NCBI RefSeq assembly: GCF_004331175.1
Contig: NZ_SJOD01000008.1
Coordinates: 27,654 to 91,653 of the forward strand
DNA length: 64,000 nt
Source of the DNA: Acinetobacter sp. ANC 4178
GTDB taxonomy: Bacteria > Pseudomonadota > Gammaproteobacteria > Pseudomonadales > Moraxellaceae
Direction: 5' to 3'
The notes beneath the pieces are model-generated. The model was not told the DNA's origin and searched no databases. It saw only the letters and a list, made by a program, of their open reading frames with translations. Position 1 is the first letter of the stretch. Every line of letters starts with the position of its first letter. Both the position numbers and the translations under genes were made by a program. Shown here in pieces: positions 9,514 to 18,529 of the stretch.

Positions 9514-10872
9514 ATGTATGAACCCTACCCTGTCCCCGAACTGGCGCGTGAGCATCAAAAATTCCGTTACAGCAGTTTATGGATATTTGCCAAACAAGAT
9601 TTACGTTTACTGGCTTTTCTATTGCTCATTGCAAGCTTGATCGGGTTTGGTATCGGGTATTTTTGGGTCTGCATTTTTGCTGCTTTTACCATTTTTTTCG
9701 GTTTTCAACTACGTTCTTTGTATTTGGTCAATGAATGGATTTCTAACCGTCCTTATGATGTTCCTCCCAATTTAAATGGAATTTGGGGGGCATTATTATT
9801 TAATGTCTATCGTGCACAACGCCAAGAACGTATCGTGCAAGCCGAAATGGTTGGCTTGATTGACCGTGCACAATCTTCATTGGTGGCACTGGCAGAAGCC
9901 GTGGTGCTCATTGATGAGTCACATCAAATTGAATGGTGGAATCCCGCGGCGGAAAAATTATTGGGTATTCAATCGCTTGACCGTGGTCGTAACATTATGA
10001 CCATTTTGCGCCAACCAAGCTTTATTGAATATTTCAAACACAGTGACCAAATTCCTGATGGCATTAAAATGAAATCTTCCGTGTTTGAAGACCATTATGT
10101 GCAAATCAAAATGACCCGCTTTGGCGGTGAAAGCCGTCTATTGGTGGCGTATGACGTAACACGGATGCACAATCTAGAGCAAATGCGCAAAGACTTTGTC
10201 GATAATATTTCACATGAATTGCGCACGCCTTTAACGGTGCTCAGCGGTTATATTGAAACCTTTACCGATCAGGAAGATTTAAATCCACGCTGGAAACGTG
10301 CGTTTGAGCAAATGCAGGCGCAGACCAAACGCATGAATGCCTTGGTCAACGATTTGTTGCTGCTATCCCGTTTAGAAAATAACAAGCAAATTGCCAAAAA
10401 CCAGATTATTGAAATGCCTAGCCTGATGAATCAGTTGTTCGATGATGCGCAGGCCTATAACGTAGATTATGGCCATACCCTGAATTTAGACATCGACAGT
10501 CATTGCGACCTCATTGGTTCAGATACCGAATTGGCCAGTGCGTTTAGTAACCTCATTACCAACGCAATTAAATACACCCCGAAAGGCGGTACTATTACCA
10601 TGGGTTGGCATGATGATGGCGAACAGGGTTATTTTACTGTTGAAGATACGGGTATTGGTATTGATCCGAAACATTTGCCACGCTTAACCGAACGCTTTTA
10701 TCGTGTGGACAGCGCGCGTAGTCGTCAAACAGGTGGAACGGGTTTAGGACTGGCGATTGTGAAACATGTACTAATGCAGCACAACGCGCATTTAGAAATC
10801 GAATCCAAAGAAAATCAAGGCTCAACCTTTAAAGTGGTATTTCCGAAAGAACGCCTGTATCACATGAGCTAA
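9514..10872 (+). CDS. phoR: phosphate regulon sensor histidine kinase PhoR
   Basis: A 452-residue sensor kinase. Two adjacent transmembrane helices (about residues 31-65) with almost no periplasmic loop are the hallmark of PhoR, which senses phosphate through the Pst/PhoU complex. A PAS-like domain follows (about 115-215), then the HisKA domain with phospho-acceptor His234 in NISHELRTPL, and a HATPase_c domain with the N box (NLITNAIKY), DTGIGI and GGTGLGLAI. Immediately downstream of phoB, so cotranscribed. All catalytic motifs are present and the length is usual. Confidence 0.94.
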   Translation: MYEPYPVPELAREHQKFRYSSLWIFAKQDLRLLAFLLLIASLIGFGIGYFWVCIFAAFTIFFGFQLRSLYLVNEWISNRPYDVPPNLNGIWGALLFNVYRAQRQERIVQAEMVGLIDRAQSSLVALAEAVVLIDESHQIEWWNPAAEKLLGIQSLDRGRNIMTILRQPSFIEYFKHSDQIPDGIKMKSSVFEDHYVQIKMTRFGGESRLLVAYDVTRMHNLEQMRKDFVDNISHELRTPLTVLSGYIETFTDQEDLNPRWKRAFEQMQAQTKRMNALVNDLLLLSRLENNKQIAKNQIIEMPSLMNQLFDDAQAYNVDYGHTLNLDIDSHCDLIGSDTELASAFSNLITNAIKYTPKGGTITMGWHDDGEQGYFTVEDTGIGIDPKHLPRLTERFYRVDSARSRQTGGTGLGLAIVKHVLMQHNAHLEIESKENQGSTFKVVFPKERLYHMS

Positions 10873-10908
10873 AAAAGATTTTTATAATATTTTAAAAAAA
10901 TAAGAATT

Positions 10909-10935
10909 GAGATGGTTGCATACGACAACCATCTC
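10909..10935. terminator. intrinsic terminator between phoR and psd
   Basis: A perfect 10-base stem GAGATGGTTG/CAACCATCTC with a 7-base loop lies between the convergent phoR and psd genes. The better T-rich tail is on the minus strand. Confidence 0.7.
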
Positions 10936-10945
10936 AAAGGCATCA

Positions 10946-11797
10946 TTACAGGGTATGCCCCAATGCCTCGCCCATCACCACCGTCGAATTGGCTTTGAAC
11001 TGCGCATCCCACTGCATTTTATTGTGTTCAAACAAGACTATTGCTGTCGAACCTAAATAAAAACGTCCTAACTCCGCGCCTTTTTCAAGGAACAGATTGT
11101 GCTGGTTCAGCTCTAAGCGCCCAGTCGGTTTCACTTTACCTGTGGCAACCGTTTCAATGCCTGCCACAATCATCGCACCCACTAATACCACGGCCATACG
11201 ACCCAATTCGGTATCAAACAGGCACACCATACGCTCATTACGTGCGAACAAGCCTGGGATATTTTCAGCCGTTGTCTGGTTCACAGAGAACAATTCACCA
11301 GGTACGTATAAAGTTTCTGTGAGCGTACCTGCAAACGGCATATGGACACGGTGATAATCACGCGGAGACAAATAAACGGTTGCAAATTCACCTTGTTTAA
11401 ATGGCTCTGCTAATTGAGGATCCGCAATCAATTTTTCTATAGAGAAGCTTTGCCCTTTGGCCTGAAACACTTCACCCGCTTCAATATGCCCCAATTGTGA
11501 AATTGCACCATCCGCAGGTGACACAATGCTTGTGGCATCAACATCAATTTCACGGACTCCGTCTTGCAAAGCGCGGGTAAAGAACTCATTGAATGACTTG
11601 TATTTCAAGGCATTTTTTTGCTCCGCAATCGACATATCAATGCCATATTGCGCTTTAAATGCAGAGATTGCCGTGTTTTTAATCAACGGATGTTCACTGG
11701 CAGCAATCTTACCCACCACACGAGAGAGTTGATGTTGCGGCACAACACGTTGCGCCTGAATAAAAAATTGTTTTGTTAAACGTGAGGTGAGGCTCAA
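10946..11797 (-). CDS. psd: phosphatidylserine decarboxylase proenzyme
   Basis: Converts phosphatidylserine to phosphatidylethanolamine at the inner membrane. The 283-residue proenzyme contains the self-cleavage motif LGST with Ser250 as the residue that becomes the pyruvoyl group; HRVHMPFAG near the middle is also conserved. The start is TTG at 11797: it overlaps the upstream stop as TTGA, and the resulting N-terminus ([16 protein letters not shown]) is the normal one for the family. The overlap with the rhodanese gene implies translational coupling. A non-ATG start may keep expression low (inference). Confidence 0.95.
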   Translation of the reverse strand: MSLTSRLTKQFFIQAQRVVPQHQLSRVVGKIAASEHPLIKNTAISAFKAQYGIDMSIAEQKNALKYKSFNEFFTRALQDGVREIDVDATSIVSPADGAISQLGHIEAGEVFQAKGQSFSIEKLIADPQLAEPFKQGEFATVYLSPRDYHRVHMPFAGTLTETLYVPGELFSVNQTTAENIPGLFARNERMVCLFDTELGRMAVVLVGAMIVAGIETVATGKVKPTGRLELNQHNLFLEKGAELGRFYLGSTAIVLFEHNKMQWDAQFKANSTVVMGEALGHTL

Positions 11798-12645
11798 GAC
11801 GGTAACTCTCCAGTAACGATTGGACTATCGAGGCGATTGCCCCATTCACTCCACGCACCATCATAAGCTCGAATATTCCAACCCAATACACGACCCAAAA
11901 TATAAGCCAAACCTGAACGATGATGTGACTGACAGTACACCACGACAGGTTCTTGTAAATTGAAACCTTGTTGTTCTAAGCGTTGCTGTGTGCGTTCTAA
12001 AGGATGCAATTTTAAATGATTTTCACGATTAAGTGCAGTACTCCATTCAAAATGGCGTGCATTTGGAATATGACCACCGCGTCGCGCGGCCAATCTTAAA
12101 CCGGTATATTCATCTTCTGTTCGACAATCCCAAAGTTGAATCGCCTGCTGCTGTACCAAAGACAGTAACTCGGGATATTCAATTCGAACTTGGTCTTGTG
12201 CAGCCAAATTGACTTGGACTAAGGCTTCTACAGGGGCAAATTTCACCTGTTCAGAGGTCGTGGGTAAACCTTGTCCTAACCATGCATGAATACCACCATT
12301 GAGCAGCGAGGTATTGTAAAAACCTAAGCAATGTAAATTCCAGATGAGGCGTCCTGCCCAGGCGCCACCTTCATCATCATAAACCACCACATGATGTTCA
12401 GGACTAATATTTAAATACTGAATCAGCGCAGTCAAACCGTCAACATCAGGTAACAAGCCTGTAGCATTTTCTTCTTGGCGTAGCAATTGTGCGGGTTTAA
12501 GCGGAATGGCCTGCGGAATATGCAGCTGCTCATAAACCGAGCTGCGACTTAAATCCACAATACGTAATTTTTCATTGCCTAAATGTGGAAGTAACTCTTC
12601 CACCTCAATTAATAAACCCAAATTTAGCGTAGATTCCATCATCAT
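11794..12645 (-). CDS. two-domain sulfurtransferase (rhodanese)
   Basis: A 283-residue protein with two rhodanese domains in tandem. The first (about 1-130) lacks a catalytic cysteine, having [13 protein letters not shown] at the loop position; the second carries the active-site Cys238 in [11 protein letters not shown]. It would transfer sulfane sulfur from thiosulfate or mercaptopyruvate to cyanide or a thiol acceptor. The CQSHHR loop differs from the CGSGVT loop of 3-mercaptopyruvate enzymes, so thiosulfate-type activity is more likely. First gene of a two-gene unit with psd; the functional link to phospholipid synthesis is unclear. Confidence 0.88.
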   Translation of the reverse strand: MMMESTLNLGLLIEVEELLPHLGNEKLRIVDLSRSSVYEQLHIPQAIPLKPAQLLRQEENATGLLPDVDGLTALIQYLNISPEHHVVVYDDEGGAWAGRLIWNLHCLGFYNTSLLNGGIHAWLGQGLPTTSEQVKFAPVEALVQVNLAAQDQVRIEYPELLSLVQQQAIQLWDCRTEDEYTGLRLAARRGGHIPNARHFEWSTALNRENHLKLHPLERTQQRLEQQGFNLQEPVVVYCQSHHRSGLAYILGRVLGWNIRAYDGAWSEWGNRLDSPIVTGELPS

Positions 12646-12751
12646 TTTTACACGTTTTGTCCTAGCAACAGCCTGATCTTAGCATAAGCCCATGTCTACA
12701 AAATGCCGATTTTTCTATAGATCTTTGCAGAAAATCAGCAATATAAATCAA

Positions 12752-13960
12752 TTAATGCGCAGGCTCTGTAATTTGAAAAACCTGACGTAAATAAGCCAAG
12801 AAGGTATCGTTATCGGTCATGGTCTTGCCTGGACTATCTGAAATTTTCGCCACTGATTGTCCATTACATTCTACCAACTTCAATACAATATTCAGTGGGG
12901 TTTGCCCCATATCATTGGTCAGATTGGTGCCAATGCCGAAGCTCACTTTGAAACGATCTTTAAAATATTGATGTAATGCCCAAGCTTTTTGTAAATTCAA
13001 ACCATCACTAAAGGTTAGCATTTTGGTTCTGCTGTCAATTTTTAGGGTTTTGTAATGTTCATAGGCTTTATCACCCCAAACAAAGGGGTCACCACTGTCA
13101 TGTCTTAAACCATCAAATAATTTGGCAAAATACAAATCGAAATCACGCAAGAAAGCATCCATTCCAACGACATCAGTCAGGGCGATGCCTAGATCACCAC
13201 GGTACTCTTGCACCCAAGTCTCTAATGCAGCTTTTTGGAAGTCTCGCAAACGCACATCTAAAGCCTGAAAGGCTTGTAAAAACTCATGTGCCATGGTGCC
13301 AATCGGTGAAATTCCCAATTCTTTCGCCAACAGCACATTGCTGGTACCGCGGAAAACATTCGGGACAGCATGATGAAATGCCTGAATCACCTGCCTTTGC
13401 CAAGTCAAACTGTAGCGACGGCGAGTACCAAAATCAGAGACCAAGAAAGGGGGATCTTCTGGGCGCTGCTGCTGTTCGCACTGTTGAATAAATTCAATTT
13501 TGGCTTTGAGGCGGCGCTCACCTTCTTCAAGTACTTCTGGCGTACGGAGGCGCTTAAAGTACAGTTCATTCACAATCGCCAAGACAAAAATCTCGAACAT
13601 CATGGCTTGTACCATGGGGCCTTCCACCCAAATGTCCAAACGACCTTCGTGATCGACACTGGCGTGAATAAAGCGGCGTTTTAACTGGAATAATTCTAGA
13701 TAATCGACAAAGTCACTTTTAATAAAACGTAAACCACGCAAATATTGCAATTCATCTTCTTTAAACCGAAGCTGACACAAATAATCCAACTGCTCATTCA
13801 AATCTTGCAGAATATCCACCAAGGGATACACCGTCTCGTCCAAATTACGGCAACGGAAATGGTAGACACTATGCGTTTGTGGAAACTGGTGTAATACCAC
13901 TTGTAGCATCGTAAATTTATATAAATCAGTATCCAGCAAGGATTGAATTATTGGTTGCAT
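12752..13960 (-). CDS. pncB: nicotinate phosphoribosyltransferase
   Basis: Converts nicotinate and PRPP to nicotinate mononucleotide, the entry step of the Preiss-Handler NAD salvage route. The 402-residue length is normal. Recognisable elements are [11 protein letters not shown] at the N-terminus, FGTRRRYS in the middle, [15 protein letters not shown], and [11 protein letters not shown]. The N-terminus starts right at the conserved TDLYK motif with ATG at 13960. A monocistronic gene; its pathway partner pncA is 9 kb downstream on the same strand. The AT-rich upstream region holds no motif I can assign to it. Confidence 0.95.
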   Translation of the reverse strand: MQPIIQSLLDTDLYKFTMLQVVLHQFPQTHSVYHFRCRNLDETVYPLVDILQDLNEQLDYLCQLRFKEDELQYLRGLRFIKSDFVDYLELFQLKRRFIHASVDHEGRLDIWVEGPMVQAMMFEIFVLAIVNELYFKRLRTPEVLEEGERRLKAKIEFIQQCEQQQRPEDPPFLVSDFGTRRRYSLTWQRQVIQAFHHAVPNVFRGTSNVLLAKELGISPIGTMAHEFLQAFQALDVRLRDFQKAALETWVQEYRGDLGIALTDVVGMDAFLRDFDLYFAKLFDGLRHDSGDPFVWGDKAYEHYKTLKIDSRTKMLTFSDGLNLQKAWALHQYFKDRFKVSFGIGTNLTNDMGQTPLNIVLKLVECNGQSVAKISDSPGKTMTDNDTFLAYLRQVFQITEPAH

Positions 13961-14287
13961 AGCCTATCCGTTCGGAATGTTCTTCATTCACGATAAATCA
14001 CTAAATCCATTGTTACATAACATCCAACGTCATTTATTCTTTTTTCTTATCCTTTTAACAAAAAAAATAATGATTCCAGTTATGCAAGGCCAATAGATCG
14101 CCATGTAAACATGTGCATATTATTATCACAATATTATAATAAAATGCATTTTTAATAAATTTTAATTAACATTTATTGAAATTTTATTTGCTTTAAATTA
14201 CTATCAAATTTCAAATAAAAAGTAATATTATTCACTATTAAAATTAATAATATTACCCAATAAATCATGCTGGTATGGAGAATAAAA
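13961..14287. other. very AT-rich intergenic region
   Basis: This 327-base gap separates divergent pncB and the Roadblock-like gene. It is extremely AT-rich from 14110 onward. It holds an 11-base perfect inverted repeat at 14222-14256 and a TATTATTATCA half-site at 14119 also found in the palindrome before the RHH gene. No ORF of interest. Confidence 0.6.
14222..14256. repeat. 11-base perfect inverted repeat before the Roadblock-like gene
   Basis: GTAATATTATT (14222-14232) and AATAATATTAC (14246-14256) are exact reverse complements around a 13-base spacer. The repeat ends 31 bases before the start codon at 14288. It could be an operator or a leader hairpin. Confidence 0.6.
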
Positions 14288-14644
14288 ATGGCTAAATTAG
14301 ATTTAAAACCGTTAGTTGAAATCGACGGTTTTGTTGCTGCTGCACTGGTTGATAGTTCAAGTGGCTTATCTTTATCTGCGGTAGGTTCTGGAATCGATTT
14401 AGAACTTGCAGCTGCTGGAAATACAGAGGTTATTCGTGCAAAACGAAAGGTCGCGAATGCTTTAAATTTAAAAGATAATATTGAAGATATATTGATTAGT
14501 TTAGGTAAGCAATATCACGTTTTACGCCCATTAGACCGCAATGATGAACTGTTTCTCTATCTCGTCTTAGACCGTCAAAAATCAAATCTTGCAATGGCTC
14601 GCCATGAATTAAAATCGTTTGAAAAAGAATTAGATTTCTCATAA
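14288..14644 (+). CDS. Roadblock/LC7-like small protein
   Basis: A 118-residue cytoplasmic protein. The pattern [16 protein letters not shown], then [23 protein letters not shown] and a C-terminal [26 protein letters not shown], resembles the alternating strand-helix plan of Roadblock/LC7 domains, which in bacteria (MglB-like) act on or with small GTPases and in polarity or motility systems. This is recognition by pattern only. No GTPase gene is adjacent. The ATG at 14288 follows GGAG at 9 bases; an in-frame ATG at 14267 lacks a ribosome site. It converges on an RHH gene across a shared terminator. Confidence 0.65.
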   Translation: MAKLDLKPLVEIDGFVAAALVDSSSGLSLSAVGSGIDLELAAAGNTEVIRAKRKVANALNLKDNIEDILISLGKQYHVLRPLDRNDELFLYLVLDRQKSNLAMARHELKSFEKELDFS

Positions 14645-14660
14645 TTTTTGCGATGAGCAA

Positions 14661-14694
14661 AAAAAAAAGCCATCTTTCATAGATGGCTTTTTTT
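14661..14694. terminator. bidirectional intrinsic terminator
   Basis: Stem AAGCCATCT/AGATGGCTT with loop TTCAT, flanked by A- and T-runs on either side. It serves both the Roadblock-like gene and the convergent RHH gene. Confidence 0.88.
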
Positions 14695-14696
14695 CA

Positions 14697-14891
14697 TCAT
14701 TTTTCCGATAAATTTTGCACATTATTTTTCAATTTTGTTGCGTAATCTACACCATGCGTATTTAAATATTCACGAATAAGCTGTCGAACCACTTGTGAGG
14801 GTTTTAAATCTTGCTGACTACATAACACTTCAAAAGCTTCTTTTTTTATAGGGTCAATCAAAATTGTCAATCTTGCAGTTTTATTTTCCAT
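14697..14891 (-). CDS. ribbon-helix-helix DNA-binding protein
   Basis: A 64-residue protein with the CopG/Arc-type ribbon-helix-helix plan: a basic strand TARLTILIDPIKKEAFEVLC, a helix, then LKPSQVVRQLIREYLNTHG as the second helix. Such proteins dimerise and bind short palindromes, either as stand-alone repressors or as antitoxins; no toxin-like ORF is adjacent. Start is ATG 14891 or ATG 14897 in frame; neither has a clear ribosome site. A perfect 10-base-arm palindrome lies 30 bases upstream, so autoregulation is likely. It may also regulate the convergent Roadblock-like gene, whose leader carries related sequences (inference). Confidence 0.75.
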   Translation of the reverse strand: MENKTARLTILIDPIKKEAFEVLCSQQDLKPSQVVRQLIREYLNTHGVDYATKLKNNVQNLSEK

Positions 14892-14920
14892 AGCCATTTT
14901 CTATCATATTATTAACATCA

Positions 14921-14941
14921 AATGATAATATTATTATCATT
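14921..14941. promoter_or_regulatory. perfect palindrome upstream of the RHH gene
   Basis: AATGATAATA and TATTATCATT are exact reverse complements around a single central T. Position just upstream of the RHH start suggests its own operator. It also resembles a Fur box (TGATAAT half-sites) but with 3-base rather than 1-base spacing. Confidence 0.6.
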
Positions 14942-15146
14942 TTATTATTGTAAGGCAAGATTTAAATTCATCCATGCCTTTCTTTAAATTGAATCCTGAT
15001 TTAGCATAACTTAATCTGCCAAATAAAACCATATTATTTTTAAGGTTTTAGTGATCACCTATTTTAATCTTTCTCTGCATAATATATGAAATCAGTTATC
15101 TGCTTTTGATAAACTGATTTTGATTGTTTTGATATCAGTTTTTTAT

Positions 15147-15587
15147 ATGCGTGCATTATTACAACGAGTCCTTGAAGCCAAAGTGATCGTCGATGGTCAA
15201 GTCACGGGTGAAATTCAACATGGGTTACTGGTCTTTTTGGGACTCGGGAAAGAAGATCAGCTTGAAAAAGGCAAAAAGCTGATTGATAAAATCCTCAAGT
15301 ACCGCATTTTTGATGATGAACACGGCAAAATGGGCTGGAATGTGGCACAAGCTCAAGGTGGTTTACTCTTGGTGTCGCAATTTACCCTGATGGCACAAAC
15401 GCAAAAAGGCTTACGCCCCGATTTTGGCCCTGCAATGCCACCCGATGCCGCCAAAGTCCTGTATGAACAATTAGTAGGCTATGCCAAATCGCAATTTGAA
15501 CACGTACAAACCGGTATTTTTGCGGCTGATATGAAAGTGCATTTAATTAATGATGGTCCTGTGACCTTTCAACTCGAAGTTGAATAA
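15147..15587 (+). CDS. dtd: D-aminoacyl-tRNA deacylase
   Basis: Hydrolyses D-aminoacyl-tRNA (and Gly-tRNA-Ala), protecting translation. The 146-residue protein starts MRALLQRVLEAKV, as the family does, so the ATG at 15147 is chosen over an upstream ATG at 15120. Conserved motifs are LLVSQFTLMAQTQKG (the SQFTL catalytic motif, about residues 76-90) and the C-terminal NDGPVTFQLE (the GPVT motif). Monocistronic, ended by a strong hairpin terminator. All family hallmarks are present. Confidence 0.95.
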   Translation: MRALLQRVLEAKVIVDGQVTGEIQHGLLVFLGLGKEDQLEKGKKLIDKILKYRIFDDEHGKMGWNVAQAQGGLLLVSQFTLMAQTQKGLRPDFGPAMPPDAAKVLYEQLVGYAKSQFEHVQTGIFAADMKVHLINDGPVTFQLEVE

Positions 15588-15600
15588 AAAATTCAGCAAT

Positions 15601-15633
15601 AAAAAAAGCCTACAGTCAATTGTAGGCTTTTTT
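15601..15633. terminator. bidirectional intrinsic terminator
   Basis: Stem GCCTACA/TGTAGGC flanked by A7 and T6 runs, between convergent dtd and the SCP2 gene. Confidence 0.9.
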
Positions 15634-15653
15634 GTTGCTTCGCAATGAAAGAC

Positions 15654-16133
15654 TTATCGACCTGTTTTTTCTTTTAAGAATTGACGTGCCAATTGAATTT
15701 TTTCTTTCACCGGTTTTGGTAATTTTGGTGGAATCAATTTTGCGACCTTGTTAAACCAAACCAATAAGCTGAAGTCACCTTCCATTTTAATGCTGCCATT
15801 CTGCATCCCAGTCATGAATGCAGAAGGGTCACCTTTCAGTAAGGTTTTCACCCCTTGCTCACTGTCTACAAACTGCAAGATAAAATCGGCTTTTTCTGCA
15901 TCACCCGAAACTGTATCAATTTGACCATTGTTGATAATAATTTGGCGGGCTACACCTTGATCCGTCCCAATCTGGATGCGAAATTGACGCTCATGAATCA
16001 ACTCAATAAATTTTGGGCTGGTACGAGCCAGTTGTTTCATGCGCAACACTAAACTCGCCACCAAAAGATCAAGTGGATCCGTGCTCACATCGACCAATGG
16101 TAGTTTGACAACTGGAATTGAAGACAGTTTCAT
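15654..16133 (-). CDS. SCP2 sterol-binding domain protein
   Basis: A 159-residue protein of the SCP2 (sterol carrier) fold, best seen from about residue 45 to 140: FRIQIGTDQGVARQIIINNGQI, then ADFILQFVD, LLKGDPSAFMTGMQNGSIKMEGD. The GDxxAFMxGMxxGxIxxEGD pattern is characteristic. Related bacterial proteins (UbiJ, UbiT) bind lipids and assist ubiquinone synthesis, but the gene context here gives no sign of that role. Monocistronic; convergent with dtd. Family call is good; function is not known. Confidence 0.82.
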   Translation of the reverse strand: MKLSSIPVVKLPLVDVSTDPLDLLVASLVLRMKQLARTSPKFIELIHERQFRIQIGTDQGVARQIIINNGQIDTVSGDAEKADFILQFVDSEQGVKTLLKGDPSAFMTGMQNGSIKMEGDFSLLVWFNKVAKLIPPKLPKPVKEKIQLARQFLKEKTGR

Positions 16134-16504
16134 GACGTTTGAAGCCTATTGTAATTGTAGAAAAATTGACTGCTCCATCCTACCATAACTTAATTCTGAT
16201 GGAAGCTAGGCTTTGTATAACAATCCCAATCTGACCGCTAAAGTCATAAACAAAATTTTATGTCCATCACAAAATCACCGTCTTTTTTATCACGTGCATA
16301 CAGCAGTACCTAACTGGATAAAAAGTAGAGTAATAAAAGCACCACGAGATGGCTCAAAATGAAAGCTCACCTGTTTCTACACACCTGAACTGCATGACCA
16401 ACATTTACCCGAGTGTGGCAATATTTATTGTTATTTTTTCATTGTCCAAGCTTCGCTCGAACTTGGCTCCCTCTCATCTTGGGGTGAAAAGGAGCAATCA
16501 ATGC
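16134..16504. other. intergenic region without clear content
   Basis: This 371-base stretch contains a short imperfect hairpin (CCAAGCTTCG with CGAACTTGG, 16447-16467) without a T-run on either strand. A 74-residue ORF at 16349 runs into the antisense of the next gene and lacks a convincing ribosome site. I see nothing else. Confidence 0.5.
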
Positions 16505-16837
16505 TTAACGACTACTGTACTGCTGATCATCTTCATATACTGGGGTATGTTCGATATAACGGCGCTTGGATAAAGCACGTTCAGCACGACGATCTTCTCG
16601 AAACAATAATAAAGTCACCATCGTCATGGATAAGCTCACCGCAGCCAGATAACTAAATGCCATGGGCAAATCAAACACGACCTGAATGCTGAGTCGAATC
16701 ATTTCTAGCAAGCCCCAGAACATCATACCTGCGAACATAAAGCTCAGCCAACGACGATACGGCGAGAAGAAAACAGCAATCAGTGCAACAGCCACACAAC
16801 TCAAGCCAATTATGGTTGCTAAATTCGCTGTGACCAT
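16505..16837 (-). CDS. small inner-membrane protein of unknown function
   Basis: A 110-residue protein with three hydrophobic segments (about residues 4-24, 28-50 and 60-81) and a basic, arginine-rich cytoplasmic tail (REDRRAERALSKRR) ending in an acidic/polar stretch. The start at ATG 16837 is set by a strong GGAGG five bases upstream; the longer frame to 16897 has no ribosome site. I do not recognise the family. Isolated gene, with long gaps on both sides. Confidence 0.7.
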   Translation of the reverse strand: MVTANLATIIGLSCVAVALIAVFFSPYRRWLSFMFAGMMFWGLLEMIRLSIQVVFDLPMAFSYLAAVSLSMTMVTLLLFREDRRAERALSKRRYIEHTPVYEDDQQYSSR

Positions 16838-17200
16838 AAAAACCTCCGTCTTCAATGGAAATCGTGTCTGGGAAAATACCCGACCCGTCATTCTCACGAC
16901 CTATATTAGTTTTGTGAAATTTGTTTATCTGTATCTCTATGCAAGCATTATGAGCAGTTTTAAACAGAAAAAAAGGGATGCTTTTTTATTGAACGACATA
17001 CCTTGTCGCAATATTATTTTGTCATTACATTTTTTGTCATTTCGAGTTGAATGGAAGCAAGATATGCCATGAGTTGGCGTGTCATTACAAAAAAACAACG
17101 GGGTTTTTCACGGAAAAAATTATTTTTTGAGCACTGGATTTGAAGCAGATGGTGGCAAATCGTTGGATGATTTTTTAATACAAAAGTCACGCAGAAGAAA
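16838..17200. other. intergenic region with short TGTCATT repeats
   Basis: Upstream of the small membrane protein. TTGTC-type heptamers recur at 17003, 17019, 17034 and 17080. The spacing of 15-16 bases does not fit a Pho box. No ORF is supported. Confidence 0.4.
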
Positions 17201-17228
17201 ACAAAAAACGCAATCCGAAGATTGCGTT
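17201..17228 (-). terminator. serB terminator
   Basis: On the minus strand the stem AACGCAATC/GATTGCGTT closes a UUCG tetraloop and is followed by a T-rich run, 22 bases after the serB stop. Confidence 0.88.
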
Positions 17229-17249
17229 CTATTCATGAAACTGTAATGG

Positions 17250-18470
17250 TTACGCGCAGTTAAGATCTTTATCATGTACGCCCAACAGGTATAACACCCC
17301 ATCAAGTCCCACGCTTGAAATCGCTTGATTGGCATTCTGACGAACTAAAGGTTTCGCTCGGAATGCAACGCCTAAGCCTGCAATTGAAAGCATTGGTAAG
17401 TCATTGGCACCATCACCGACCGCAATGGTTTGCTCAGGTGAAATCCCCATGCTGTCTGCCAGTTCACGCAATAAAAATGCCTTACGTGCACCATCAACAA
17501 TATGACCTTTGACTTCACCTGTAACGTGACCATCTTGCACATCCAAAATATTGGCATGCACTTCATCAATCCCGAGTTTGGCTTGTAAATACTCGGCAAA
17601 GTACTGGAAGCCACCCGATAAAATCGCAGTTCTATAACCCAATGATTTTAAGGTTGTAATTAAGCGTTCTGCCCCTTCCGTAATGGTCAAGCGTTCTGCA
17701 ATTTTAGGCAATACCGAAGCATCCAAACCTTTTAATAATGCAACACGTGCACGGAAGCTTTGTTGGAAATCAAGCTCACCTTGCATGGCACGCTCGGTAA
17801 TTTCTGCAACTTGCTCACCCACACCCGCCTCAATCGCCAATTCATCAATCACCTCTTGTTCAATGAGGGTCGAATCCATGTCAAAACACACTAAACGGCT
17901 GTTGCGACGGTAAGCATTGTCTTCTTGCACCGCAATATCAATACTGAGTTCTGAGGACAAACGTAAGCACGCTGCACGCATTGCGGTTGCATCTAACATT
18001 TGTCCGCTCAGACCAAACTGTACACAAGAACGTTTTGGTCCTTCTGACTGGTTTTGTAACTGTGGACGACCTGATAAACGGATCACTGTTTCAATATTAA
18101 AGCCTTGGTTCGACACAATATTGGTAACAGCTTGTAAATGCGCAGCAGTCAGTTCTGGCGCCAAAGCCGTGACAATATAGCGTGTACGTCCACCTTCACC
18201 GACCCATTGATCATATTCTGTTGCAGAGATCGGTTTAAAGCGCACTGTTAAGCCGATATCATGTGCTAGAATCAGAATTTCCTTCATGGCTAATGCTGTT
18301 GCAGTCTGGTCATCTGACGAAACAACAATACCTAGAGTCAGTTGATTATGGATGACGGCTTGTCCAACATCTAGAATTTGTAAGGAATGAGTGGACAAAA
18401 CCTGCATTAATCGAGTGAATTGATTAGGTTGGTCGGGTCCTAAAAATGATATAAGAATGATTTCTCGCAT
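17250..18470 (-). CDS. serB: phosphoserine phosphatase
   Basis: Last step of serine synthesis: dephosphorylates phosphoserine. The 406-residue protein has two N-terminal ACT-like domains (about 1-80 and 95-180) and a C-terminal HAD phosphatase domain with the nucleophile motif DMDST at 197-201, the Ser/Thr motif ILSGGF, and the GDGANDLPML motif. The double ACT domain form is that of Pseudomonas/Acinetobacter SerB rather than the shorter E. coli one, and suggests allosteric control by an amino acid. Divergent from the membrane protein gene at 18530, a pairing also found around serB in other gammaproteobacteria. Confidence 0.96.
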   Translation of the reverse strand: MREIILISFLGPDQPNQFTRLMQVLSTHSLQILDVGQAVIHNQLTLGIVVSSDDQTATALAMKEILILAHDIGLTVRFKPISATEYDQWVGEGGRTRYIVTALAPELTAAHLQAVTNIVSNQGFNIETVIRLSGRPQLQNQSEGPKRSCVQFGLSGQMLDATAMRAACLRLSSELSIDIAVQEDNAYRRNSRLVCFDMDSTLIEQEVIDELAIEAGVGEQVAEITERAMQGELDFQQSFRARVALLKGLDASVLPKIAERLTITEGAERLITTLKSLGYRTAILSGGFQYFAEYLQAKLGIDEVHANILDVQDGHVTGEVKGHIVDGARKAFLLRELADSMGISPEQTIAVGDGANDLPMLSIAGLGVAFRAKPLVRQNANQAISSVGLDGVLYLLGVHDKDLNCA

Positions 18471-18529
18471 GAATTGACTCGAGTCTGAGCTACAACTATT
18501 GTGAGAATCATAATCGAATTTGAATAGAA

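Noticed and set aside
14697..14891. RHH gene as antitoxin of a toxin-antitoxin pair
   Set aside because: No toxin-like ORF on the same strand next to it; the neighbour is convergent and Roadblock-like.
14921..14941. Palindrome as a Fur box
   Set aside because: Half-sites fit TGATAAT but spacing is wrong and no iron gene is near; an RHH operator is simpler.
16447..16467. Imperfect hairpin as a terminator
   Set aside because: No T-run on either strand.
16349..16573. Plus-strand ORF of 74 residues
   Set aside because: It runs into the antisense of the membrane protein gene, which has a strong ribosome site, and shows no family resemblance.
16500..16665. AAGGAG followed by an ATG and a 54-codon frame
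   Set aside because: Entirely antisense to the better-supported gene at 16505-16837; likely chance.
17003..17087. TTGTCAT repeats as a possible Pho box
   Set aside because: Spacing is 15-16 bases, not the 11-base period needed by PhoB, and no phosphate gene is downstream.
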